Positions 1 through 6,306 of a stretch of 37,042 nucleotides of DNA are shown piece after piece. The notes under the pieces are model-generated. The model saw only the letters and a program-made list of their open reading frames with translations, made no database searches and was not told the origin of the DNA. Position numbers and translations under genes: made by a program. Origin of the DNA: an uncultured Treponema sp. (GTDB taxonomy: Bacteria > Spirochaetota > Spirochaetia > Treponematales > Treponemataceae); assembly GCA_946410085.1 (NCBI GenBank), contig CAMJZA010000033.1:1-37042 (forward strand), given 5' to 3'. Positions within the stretch are counted from its first letter, which is position 1. Every line of letters begins with the position of its first letter.

Positions 1-55
1 TGCGGACTGCGGACTGCGGACTGCGGACTGCGGACTGCGGACTGCGGACTGCGGA
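1..55. repeat. 7-bp tandem repeat at window edge
   Basis: Seven perfect copies of TGCGGAC followed by a partial copy (TGCGGA) fill the first 55 bases with no mismatch. The array starts at base 1, so it probably continues outside the window. A 7-bp unit is not a multiple of three, so length changes would shift any reading frame that crossed it. Perfect short repeats of this kind are prone to slippage. Confidence 0.95.
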
Positions 56-117
56 TGTCCTCAGAATGAACTTTTAAATACAACAAGCAGAATACACAGC
101 ATTCCTTCCCATATAGT

Positions 118-159
118 GTCCCCAGAAGGCGCGGTCAGTCGCATTCCCGGGGACTTTTT
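118..159 (+). terminator. Probable terminator of a gene upstream of the window
   Basis: GTCCCC (118-123) pairs with GGGGAC (149-154), and TTTTT follows directly. The loop is about 25 nt and can form a smaller GCG/CGC stem. This matches an intrinsic terminator, though the loop is long. It lies 50 bp before the lipoprotein start, so a leader attenuator for that gene is an alternative. I see no convincing promoter between it and the lipoprotein. Confidence 0.4.
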
Positions 160-192
160 ATATGAAAACCATTCCATCCTTCCAAATCTTCT

Positions 193-199
193 AAAGGAG
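193..199 (+). promoter_or_regulatory. Ribosome binding site of the lipoprotein gene
   Basis: AAAGGAG lies 8 nt before the ATG at 208. It fixes the start at the residue that begins a proper signal peptide. This gene has a conventional SD-containing leader, unlike several other first genes in this window. Confidence 0.7.
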
Positions 200-207
200 A
201 AAAGATT

Positions 208-1131
208 ATGAAAAAACTCTTTCTCACAGGACTTGCCGTACTTGCGGCAGGCCTTTTGGCATCATCCCTTGTAGCCTGCAGCAACAGCAGTGACGATGAT
301 GATGACAATATTGCCTACAACTCGTCAGGTTCGTCAGACAGCTCCGTCGCGTATACGGGGAGCATGACAGCCAACGGTACGTCCTACACATCGCTTACCA
401 TGACCGGCAGCTCTACCAGCGGTACGGCAGTACTTGCTGGCAGCTCAGGAACTGTCTCCGGCACCTATGCCAGGGCAGTAGCAGCTTCCGCCAACACGCT
501 CGACCTCAGCGGCAGCTATACCCTGAGCTTCGACTTCGGAACGGTCACCATAGCCGTCAACAACGATGTCGTTGTGCTTTCTGCCGGGTCAGCAGCAGCC
601 GGCGGGAGCGGAAACGTCAGGCAGGACAACACGAACGAGCCGCTCACGACGCTGAACGGCAAGACCTTCGTGTGCCCGGTATATATGCATACGATTGCCT
701 ATAGGGAAGTTACCCCCCACAGCATGAAAGAGCAGATATACACGTTGACGGATTCCTGCTACATCACGGGAACTTCCGACAGCGAAGCAACCGTAAAGAT
801 TTGGGCTGTAGGTCCTAGTGCAGGCGCGGGTAATTGGAATGGAGATTTCGTGACAAAAAGCATAACCTACACCATAAGCGGCACTACGATTACGTTCACC
901 TGTGAAGGAATAACCAGCACGGGGACGATTACCGGTTCAGGAAGCTTCACGATTGCAGGCTCAACAGTCGAAAGGAAAGCGAGTGCGCTGTTAGACAACA
1001 ACTTCTCAAGGTCAGATTTACCTGCTGCTGCAGATGGAGGGGTTTCAAGCCTCATTACGGGTGATATGGTCTTCATAGAGGGGAATGCCCCCAGTGCAGG
1101 AAAACAAGAGCAGAAAACAACATACTACTAA
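208..1131 (+). CDS. Putative surface lipoprotein, Ser/Thr/Gly-rich
   Basis: This 307-residue protein begins with a lipoprotein signal peptide: a Lys-Lys n-region, a hydrophobic stretch to about residue 20, and a lipobox L-V-A-C with the acylated cysteine at position 24. A tether follows with a run of five aspartates encoded by near-identical GAT codons (about 294-308). The rest is rich in Ser, Thr, Gly and Ala with alternating hydrophobic residues, as expected for an extracellular beta-rich domain. I recognise no enzymatic motif. The start is supported by AAAGGAG 8 nt upstream. It appears to be transcribed alone and ends before a strong hairpin. Treponemes carry many such fast-evolving lipoproteins, which are anchored in the inner or outer membrane. 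The specific function is unknown. Confidence 0.85.
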   Translation: MKKLFLTGLAVLAAGLLASSLVACSNSSDDDDDNIAYNSSGSSDSSVAYTGSMTANGTSYTSLTMTGSSTSGTAVLAGSSGTVSGTYARAVAASANTLDLSGSYTLSFDFGTVTIAVNNDVVVLSAGSAAAGGSGNVRQDNTNEPLTTLNGKTFVCPVYMHTIAYREVTPHSMKEQIYTLTDSCYITGTSDSEATVKIWAVGPSAGAGNWNGDFVTKSITYTISGTTITFTCEGITSTGTITGSGSFTIAGSTVERKASALLDNNFSRSDLPAAADGGVSSLITGDMVFIEGNAPSAGKQEQKTTYY

Positions 1132-1142
1132 CAGCCCGTCAT

Positions 1143-1177
1143 TGCAGGCAGCGCCGTATCACCGGCTCCTGCCTGCA
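1143..1177. terminator. Strong hairpin between convergent genes
   Basis: TGCAGGCAG (1143-1151) is perfectly complementary to CTGCCTGCA (1169-1177). Inside it, GCCG (1153-1156) can pair with CGGC (1163-1166), giving one long nearly continuous stem. No U-tract follows, so it may end transcription poorly or protect a 3' end. It separates the lipoprotein gene (+) from the toxin gene (-) and could serve both. Confidence 0.55.
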
Positions 1178-1190
1178 TCAGACACTGCGG

Positions 1191-1454
1191 CTACTTGTCG
1201 GAATAGTGGTTCCTGCACTGGTAAATCTTCAGGCAGCCGTCTGCTATCTGGTAGATGAGGCGGTTCTTTTCGTCAATCTCACGGCTCCAGAGCCCCGACA
1301 GGTTTTCCTTCAGCGGTTCCGGATGTCCGATTCCCTTGTTGCCATTGCGCTGGATGTCCGCAATGAGCTTATTCAACTTTTTAAGCGTCTTCTTGTCCTG
1401 CGTCTGCCAGTATTGAAACTGTTCCCACGCCTCTTCATAAAACTGGATAATCAT
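1191..1454 (-). CDS. yoeB: YoeB/Txe-family mRNA interferase toxin
   Basis: This 87-residue protein has the same architecture as E. coli YoeB, a ribosome-dependent endoribonuclease that cleaves mRNA in the A site. The family's catalytic residues are present at the same numbers as in YoeB: Glu46 (in PEPLK), Arg65 (in NRLIY), His83 and Tyr84 (in RNHY). The conserved N-LSG-WSR block is also intact, so the toxin looks functional. Its ATG overlaps the stop of the antitoxin gene by four bases (ATGA), so the two are translationally coupled, antitoxin first. The partner is a RelB/DinJ ribbon-helix-helix protein rather than the classical YefM/Phd type. The pair could be an addiction or stress module. 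Confidence 0.95.
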   Translation of the reverse strand: MIIQFYEEAWEQFQYWQTQDKKTLKKLNKLIADIQRNGNKGIGHPEPLKENLSGLWSREIDEKNRLIYQIADGCLKIYQCRNHYSDK

Positions 1455-1744
1455 TTTTCCATCGCCTTAAGCTCTTCCATTGTCTTGCTTATGAAATGAA
1501 GCTTTCCCTCGTCGTCAAGCCGCTTGAGTTCCTCAAGGTGCCTGATATTCGCCTCGCTGTAAAAGTCATCGGGGGCTGCCGTAGAGCCGGTGGAAAGCTC
1601 AAAGGGGATTTTCTTGTCCCGGATGACCGCCTTGACAAAGACGTTGATTGCCGCCGTCGCCGAAAGCCCGATGTTCTCGCAGATTGCAGAAAAAGTGCGC
1701 TTGTCGCCCGCATCCAAACGGATTGTCATGTTAGCCTGTGCCAT
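1451..1744 (-). CDS. relB: RelB/DinJ-family antitoxin
   Basis: I place the start at the ATG at 1744, giving 97 residues, because AGGAGG (1751-1756) sits 6 nt upstream. A longer open frame to 1792 would read through the promoter and operator. The N-terminal 50 residues (A-N-M-T-I-R-L-D, then N-I-G-L-S-A-T-A-A-I-N-V-F-V-K) are a RelB/DinJ ribbon-helix-helix DNA-binding domain. The C-terminal half is charged and contains E-E-L-K-R-L-D-D-E-G-K, the usual toxin-binding tail. The protein should neutralise the YoeB-like toxin encoded just downstream and repress its own promoter, which holds a perfect palindrome. Confidence 0.92.
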   Translation of the reverse strand: MAQANMTIRLDAGDKRTFSAICENIGLSATAAINVFVKAVIRDKKIPFELSTGSTAAPDDFYSEANIRHLEELKRLDDEGKLHFISKTMEELKAMEK

Positions 1745-1759
1745 AAAAAGCCTCCTCTC

Positions 1760-1802
1760 GTATACTATATCCACAGTATACTCCATTTGCACAGAAATTC
1801 AA
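1760..1802 (-). promoter_or_regulatory. Toxin-antitoxin promoter and palindromic operator
   Basis: On the minus strand, TTGAAT (1797-1802) and TATACT (1775-1780) are separated by 16 bp. GTATACT and AGTATAC form a perfect 7-bp inverted repeat with an 8-bp spacer (1760-1781). One arm covers the -10 box and the other lies in the initial transcribed region. Binding by the ribbon-helix-helix antitoxin would block RNA polymerase, the usual autoregulation of such modules. Confidence 0.75.
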
Positions 1803-1898
1803 GTGCAAACACAAGCAAACTAAGCATATCCGAAGAGTTATTGCACGCAGCCGGCAGAAACGTAAACACCGGGAAACGGGATACAAAACACGAGACGC

Positions 1899-1927
1899 TT
1901 TAAACGCCCCCGCCTTTCGGGTATAAT
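1899..1927 (+). promoter_or_regulatory. Promoter of the rRNA methyltransferase gene, likely leaderless
   Basis: A perfect TATAAT (1922-1927) lies 17 bp after TTTAAA (1899-1904, four of six matches to TTGACA). The -10 box ends only 7 nt before the ATG at 1935. Transcription would therefore start at or next to the start codon. No Shine-Dalgarno sequence is visible. Confidence 0.65.
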
Positions 1928-1934
1928 CCTTCCC

Positions 1935-3197
1935 ATGCAGACTTATAGAATTACCGCAGAGCAGATGGTTACGGGAGGAGACTGCATCTCCTCGATTGAC
2001 GGCAAGAAAGTATTCGTCCCCCTCGCCATTCCGGGCGAAGAGCTGGAAGTTGCGATAACGAAGGAATTCCGGGACTACAGCCAGGCCCGCATCGTCTCCG
2101 TACTCTCGCCCTCCCCCCACCGGGTCCAGCCGTTCTGTCCCCTCTACGGCAGCTGCGGGGGCTGCAACATGATGCACATCGCAGCCGGCTTTCAGCAGGA
2201 ACTGCGGAAGTCCATTTTAAAAGAAGCCTTTCTGCGCGAAGGGCTGGAACTACCGGACATCGAAGTCGTCGCGGGGGCGGACCGGGGCTACCGGGCCCGC
2301 TTCCAGCTCCACGACGGCGGCCTCATGGCACGGGGATCAAACAGCATCATCCGGCTGAACGCCTGTGCCTGCGCTACGGCGGAAGTAAACCGCTACCTGT
2401 CCGAAATTCCCCCGGAAGAACGCCCGAAAGGCCGGGTCCACATCTTCGGCAGCGACGCCATCAGCTCCATTCCCGACGATTACGACAAGATAGTCATAGC
2501 CCACGAGGAAGAGCGGCAGAAGAAAAAGGAAGAAAAAAGCATGAAAGGCCAGCCCCGCAAGACCATACACGGCAGGCCGATGAAAAAACAGAAGAAGATA
2601 AAGCCCCGCTTCGAAGGAACACGCTTTGACCCCGCCAACAGCTGCAGGCTTTCCCTGCTCGGCAAAGAACTGAACTTCGACGTACAGGGCTTCTTCCAGT
2701 CCAACCTGGAACTGCTGGCAAAGACCATTCCCCTGATTACGGAAGGACTGTCCGGGAACAACGCACTGGACGTCTATGCCGGCGTCGGCACCTTCTCCCG
2801 CTTCCTTGCGGACCGCTTCGGCAAGCTCTGTCTGGTCGAGCACAACCGGGACGCGCTCGCCTGGGCGGAGATGAACCTCGCCGGAACGAACCACGAAAGC
2901 TACGGGGTCAGCGCAGACAGCTGGATCCGCCAGCATGCCGCCCCCTACACCGCCTTGAACGGCCCCTTTGACGCCGCCGTCGTAGACCCGCCCCGGAGCG
3001 GCATGGAAAAGTCCGTCAGCTCCTGGCTCGCCGCCTCAGGCATTCCCCACATCAGGAGCCTGTCCTGCGACGCGGCAACCCATGCGCGGGACATTGCAGC
3101 CCTGGTCAGAGGCGGCTACCGTCTGGACCGCCTCTTCCTGCTCGATTTTTACCCCCAGACCTGTCACATCGAAAGCCTTGCGTGGTTAACACGGTAG
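1935..3197 (+). CDS. rlmD: 23S rRNA (uracil-C5)-methyltransferase, RlmD/RumA type
   Basis: This 420-residue protein is a SAM-dependent m5U methyltransferase of the TrmA/RlmC/RlmD family. A TRAM domain (about residues 1-58) is followed by iron-sulphur cysteines Cys68, Cys74 and Cys77, with Cys144 or Cys146 as the fourth ligand. The Rossmann domain shows the SAM loop D-V-Y-A-G-V-G-T-F (279-287) and V-D-P-P-R-S-G (350-356). The catalytic nucleophile is Cys378 in SLSCDAATHARD and the general base is Glu413 in Q-T-C-H-I-E-S. An unusual feature is a Lys/Arg-rich insert at about residues 189-229, which may add RNA contacts. The family cannot be split into RlmC, RlmD and TrmA with certainty by eye; the cluster cysteines favour RlmD. 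The next gene follows after 17 bp. Confidence 0.88.
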   Translation: MQTYRITAEQMVTGGDCISSIDGKKVFVPLAIPGEELEVAITKEFRDYSQARIVSVLSPSPHRVQPFCPLYGSCGGCNMMHIAAGFQQELRKSILKEAFLREGLELPDIEVVAGADRGYRARFQLHDGGLMARGSNSIIRLNACACATAEVNRYLSEIPPEERPKGRVHIFGSDAISSIPDDYDKIVIAHEEERQKKKEEKSMKGQPRKTIHGRPMKKQKKIKPRFEGTRFDPANSCRLSLLGKELNFDVQGFFQSNLELLAKTIPLITEGLSGNNALDVYAGVGTFSRFLADRFGKLCLVEHNRDALAWAEMNLAGTNHESYGVSADSWIRQHAAPYTALNGPFDAAVVDPPRSGMEKSVSSWLAASGIPHIRSLSCDAATHARDIAALVRGGYRLDRLFLLDFYPQTCHIESLAWLTR

Positions 3198-3214
3198 AGC
3201 AAGAGGCAATACCC

Positions 3215-5083
3215 ATGAACGCAAAACTGATTCCGGCAGCCATCGCAGCCCTCCTCCTGAGCCCCACCCTGTTTGCCGCCCCTCCCGCAGCAGCGGCAGG
3301 CAAAAGCGCAGCAAAGACAGCGGCAGGCACGGCCAAAACGGAGGAGCCTTCCTGCCCCGTGCTGGACCTGTCCACCATAAAGCCCAGCAAGGTGACGGTC
3401 CTCGGCGGAGCTGCACTTGCCGAAGCAGTACGGAGCGAGTCCGGATTCATGATTCCCATCGAAGGAAAAATCCTCTATGCCTTTGACGGCGAAGGGAACG
3501 TCGCCTGGACGCACGGACTTTCAAGCAAGGTAGACAGCCTTTCGGCGGGCATCGGCGGCATCCTCTATGCCGGCAGCCGGAAGACAACCCTCTGCATGAT
3601 CAGTCCCGGAGGCAAGGAGCTGTGGAAAACCCGCACCGGCTTTTCCATGGAAGGAGATCCCCTGCCGGGAAGGGACGGCCGCGTATTCGTCAGGGGAAGC
3701 TCGGACATCGCCTGCTACGGACTCAAGGGCACCCGGCGCTGGGCCATACAGGTGCAGGGGCAGGACACAAGGCTCCCCCTGACCGAACTGAACGACGGCA
3801 GGCTCCTCGTATTCCTGACAAAGACGGAAGGGGGCAAAAGCTGTGCCCTCACCGTCTCCCCCTTCGGGCAGCCGATGGAAGAACTGACCTTCTCGGGCCA
3901 GGTCAAGGCAGCCGCAGCCTGCGGCGACGGGGTCCTGCTCGCATTTTCCGACGGGGCAATCGGTTTGTGTTCGGTGCAGGGCGGCAAGTCCGTCTCCCGC
4001 TGGATACAGGGCACCGCCGAAACGCATTTTTCTTCCGCAGCAGCAATCATCCCCGACCTCGGTTCCGGCAGGACGGCGGCCTTCCTCGCAGGTTCCCCTG
4101 CCCGCCTGCTCTACGTGAACACGCAGACCGGCAGCATCGAAGCAGAAGCGAAAACAGGCATCAACGCCGCCGCCCTCCGCTATACGGGCATCACGGCGCA
4201 GGGGCTGGCACTCGCCGACAGCTCGGGAGCGGAATGTTATTCGGTCGGCACCTCGGGCGTTGCCCCGGGCAATGCCCCGGATGTTGTCCTCCCCGTCTGG
4301 AAGGCACGCTACTCGAACGCCGCAGGCTGGTCCTATATGTTCATCTCTGACGAAGGCTTCATACACTTCTGCGGCAAGGACTGGGTCATCTCGTCCTACC
4401 GGGTCAGACAGAGCCTGTCCAGGGGAGAAACGGCAGTTTTTAAAGGAAAGAAAGCCGCCCAGTACTTTTCGTTCTACAACGACAATCAGATGACCTCGTC
4501 CGAGCTTTACGGCAGGGCAATTTCCGGCAGGCTTTCGGCCGAAATGCTCAGCGACTGGAAAACGGGAAACTTCGGCGGACGGGAGCAGGGTTACCTTTCG
4601 CTGCTCACCGGCGAGCTTTCCGCGCTGAACAGCGCCTACAGTTCGGCAAGTTCAACCCGGGCCGCAGGCGACGCGGTCTATTTCCTCACGCATCCGGCCT
4701 ACAGCCAGGAGCTGCTCGCCCTCGCGGCTTCAAGCCAGCTGGCAACATTCAGCCCGGTCATTGCCCGTCTCCTGCTCAAGACAGGCGACGCGCCCCTCGT
4801 CCTCTCGCTCATCAAGGCGGCAGGAGAACTTGCATTCGATGCGGACGGTTCACTGCTCGATGCACTCCTGTACACGGCCCAGCACACCCCCTCGTCCGGC
4901 AGTGACGGCACGCTCATGGCAATCTGCGATGCAACCTGTGAAATCTGCCGCTTCATGGGGATCCCCGCCTTTGCCAGACGGGGAAAGGCAATCCTCAGCT
5001 ACCTCCTGTATCCCCAGTTCTCCCAGCGGGTACACGACTACGCCAAAAAGACCCTGGACAGGATTATCGAGGAAAAAATCTAG
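3215..5083 (+). CDS. Exported PQQ-like beta-propeller protein with helical C-terminus
   Basis: The chosen start (3215, GAGG 8 nt upstream) gives 622 residues and a clear Sec signal peptide ending near L-F-A-A-P. A start at 3182 would overlap the methyltransferase gene and bury the signal peptide. An Ala-rich linker is followed by about 300 residues of repeated blades with the PQQ-propeller pattern, for example Y-A-F-D-G-E-G-N-V-A-W and S-P-G-G-K-E-L-W-K. Roughly the last 230 residues look alpha-helical and Ala/Leu-rich, with possible solenoid character. Such propellers bind partners in the periplasm (BamB is one example), but I see no specific BamB match and no lipobox. Function unknown. It is probably co-transcribed with the methyltransferase gene, and its end overlaps the convergent Hpt gene by 4 bp. 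Confidence 0.8.
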   Translation: MNAKLIPAAIAALLLSPTLFAAPPAAAAGKSAAKTAAGTAKTEEPSCPVLDLSTIKPSKVTVLGGAALAEAVRSESGFMIPIEGKILYAFDGEGNVAWTHGLSSKVDSLSAGIGGILYAGSRKTTLCMISPGGKELWKTRTGFSMEGDPLPGRDGRVFVRGSSDIACYGLKGTRRWAIQVQGQDTRLPLTELNDGRLLVFLTKTEGGKSCALTVSPFGQPMEELTFSGQVKAAAACGDGVLLAFSDGAIGLCSVQGGKSVSRWIQGTAETHFSSAAAIIPDLGSGRTAAFLAGSPARLLYVNTQTGSIEAEAKTGINAAALRYTGITAQGLALADSSGAECYSVGTSGVAPGNAPDVVLPVWKARYSNAAGWSYMFISDEGFIHFCGKDWVISSYRVRQSLSRGETAVFKGKKAAQYFSFYNDNQMTSSELYGRAISGRLSAEMLSDWKTGNFGGREQGYLSLLTGELSALNSAYSSASSTRAAGDAVYFLTHPAYSQELLALAASSQLATFSPVIARLLLKTGDAPLVLSLIKAAGELAFDADGSLLDALLYTAQHTPSSGSDGTLMAICDATCEICRFMGIPAFARRGKAILSYLLYPQFSQRVHDYAKKTLDRIIEEKI

Positions 5084-5436
5084 CCGAGCAGGGCCTTCAG
5101 CGCATCATCGACTTTCTTATATTCCGCAACGACGGCAGGAAGCAGGGTCTTTCCCTTCTCACCGTCCGGGGAATCGCCCCGCAGGGCTTCCGTCAGCTCG
5201 GAAGCGGCATTTCCCAGGGCATCCATACCCATATTGAGGGCAAGGCCCTTGAGCGTGTGGGCGGCCGTAAAGGCAGCCTTGTAGTCGCCGCCTTCCAACG
5301 TGGACTTGAGCGTCTCATAGTTCTGGTCCGCCTTGAACTTCGTCAGAAGCTTTGTGATGAAGGCATCGTCCATAAGGCGGGAAAGCGCCGCATTATAATC
5401 CGAACCGATCGCATCATAGAATTCTTTTACCGTCAT
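5080..5436 (-). CDS. Stand-alone Hpt phosphotransfer protein
   Basis: Starting at the ATG at 5436 (AAGGAG 7 nt upstream), the product has 118 residues and is essentially one histidine-phosphotransfer domain. The signature A-H-T-L-K-G-L-A-L-N-M-G supplies the phospho-accepting His60. The rest is an amphipathic helical bundle with no signal peptide, membrane segment or output domain. It should be cytoplasmic and pass phosphate between receiver domains. A hybrid kinase with its own Hpt and a double-receiver protein are encoded within 1-4 kb, so it may join that relay or serve another one. The in-frame TTG at 5442 is a less likely start. Confidence 0.9.
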   Translation of the reverse strand: MTVKEFYDAIGSDYNAALSRLMDDAFITKLLTKFKADQNYETLKSTLEGGDYKAAFTAAHTLKGLALNMGMDALGNAASELTEALRGDSPDGEKGKTLLPAVVAEYKKVDDALKALLG

Positions 5437-5455
5437 AAACAAACTCCTTTTTTAT

Positions 5456-5484
5456 ATCATACTACAGGATTGCTCCCGAAACAA
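5456..5484 (-). promoter_or_regulatory. Probable promoter of the Hpt gene
   Basis: TATGAT (5456-5461) lies 17 bp after TTGTTT (5479-5484) on the minus strand. A second box, TATAAA with an upstream TG (5451-5456 plus TGA), overlaps it. The first choice leaves a short leader that still contains the AAGGAG site. Confidence 0.4.
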
Positions 5485-5508
5485 GGACTTTTCCGCCCGG
5501 CACACCGG

Positions 5509-5593
5509 CTACCGGAGCAGGGCTGCCGCAACGGCTCCACGCAGAGCCGGCTATCGCAACGGCTGCTACGCAGCCAACTACCGGAGCAGGGCT
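5509..5593. repeat. Stuttered repeats with two perfect hairpins
   Basis: The 16-mer CTACCGGAGCAGGGCT occurs at 5509-5524 and again at 5578-5593, where it is the last codons plus stop of the DJ-1 gene. CGCAACGGCT occurs at 5527-5536 and 5555-5564. Between the copies are two perfect hairpins: CGGCTC/GAGCCG (5532-5549) and GGCTGC/GCAGCC with a 3-nt loop (5561-5575). The region looks like a duplicated and decayed copy of the gene's 3' end, or a small REP-like element. It may end transcription of the DJ-1 gene. Confidence 0.85.
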
Positions 5594-6153
5594 CCCTTCC
5601 TGATCGTATCAAAGGCTTCCTGCCCGCAGAGGGTCTTCACGATTTCCATCGAGAACTCTTCCGCGGCCCCCGGCCCGCGCCCCGTAATGACATTGCCGTC
5701 GTGCACGAACGGCACTCCTTCCCGGTGCCCGGCGGCAAAGGCTGCTGCGTTCCCTTCCATGCCGGGATAGCAGGTCCAGCTTTTGCCCTCCAGGGCGGAA
5801 GTTTTGGACAGGACGAGCGCGGGCGCGGCGCAGATGGCGCAGACCAGCTTTCCCGCCCTGCAGCAGGCTTCCAGCAGGGCAACGGCGCTCCGGGAAGCCG
5901 CAATGTTCGCCGCTCCGGGCATGCCGCCGGGAACAACCACGGCATCCGGCAGGCTGTCCGCAGCGGACGACAGGTATGATTCCAGCGTAATGTCTGCATT
6001 GACGCTGACCTTGTGCGCCATCGTCACCGTCCGGGACGCAGTTCCGACGGAAACGACGCTGACGGAAAGCCCCGCCCGCCTCAGATAGTCAATCGGGGAG
6101 AGGGCTTCAATCTCCTCGGAACCGTCCGCAATGAATACAAGAACATTTTTCAT
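5578..6153 (-). CDS. DJ-1/PfpI (ThiJ/YajL-like) family protein
   Basis: This 191-residue single-domain protein has the DJ-1 fold. The nucleophile elbow C-A-I-C-A-A-P places the reactive cysteine at Cys108, matching DJ-1 Cys106. Glu16 in E-E-I-E-A matches the conserved acid that polarises it. P-G-G-M-P-G (75-80) is the oxyanion-side loop. Length and motifs fit the YajL/ThiJ branch, whose members act as chaperones, glyoxalase-like enzymes or protein repair factors. The exact activity cannot be read from sequence. Its 3' end is copied in the downstream repeats. It is separated from the Hpt gene by about 140 bp and is probably transcribed alone from a weak TTGCAC/TATCTG promoter near 6165-6200. 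Confidence 0.9.
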   Translation of the reverse strand: MKNVLVFIADGSEEIEALSPIDYLRRAGLSVSVVSVGTASRTVTMAHKVSVNADITLESYLSSAADSLPDAVVVPGGMPGAANIAASRSAVALLEACCRAGKLVCAICAAPALVLSKTSALEGKSWTCYPGMEGNAAAFAAGHREGVPFVHDGNVITGRGPGAAEEFSMEIVKTLCGQEAFDTIRKGALLR

Positions 6154-6271
6154 ACACTACCCCCACAGATATGCCTGTTTCAGAAGCCGGTGCAAAAGCC
6201 CGCAGCATACGGTGCAGGCCTCCATAACAAGGCCGTCCCGGCTCTTTTCCTTCATTTTACCAGATTTTTCA

Positions 6272-6300
6272 TTGAAATTCTACCGGAATAGGGGTAAGAT
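6272..6300 (+). promoter_or_regulatory. Promoter of the signalling operon, likely leaderless
   Basis: TTGAAA (6272-6277) is 17 bp from TAAGAT (6295-6300), and the ATG follows 6 nt later at 6307. Transcription would start at about the A of the ATG. AGAGG lies between but would mostly not be transcribed. Confidence 0.65.
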
Positions 6301-6306
6301 AGAGGT

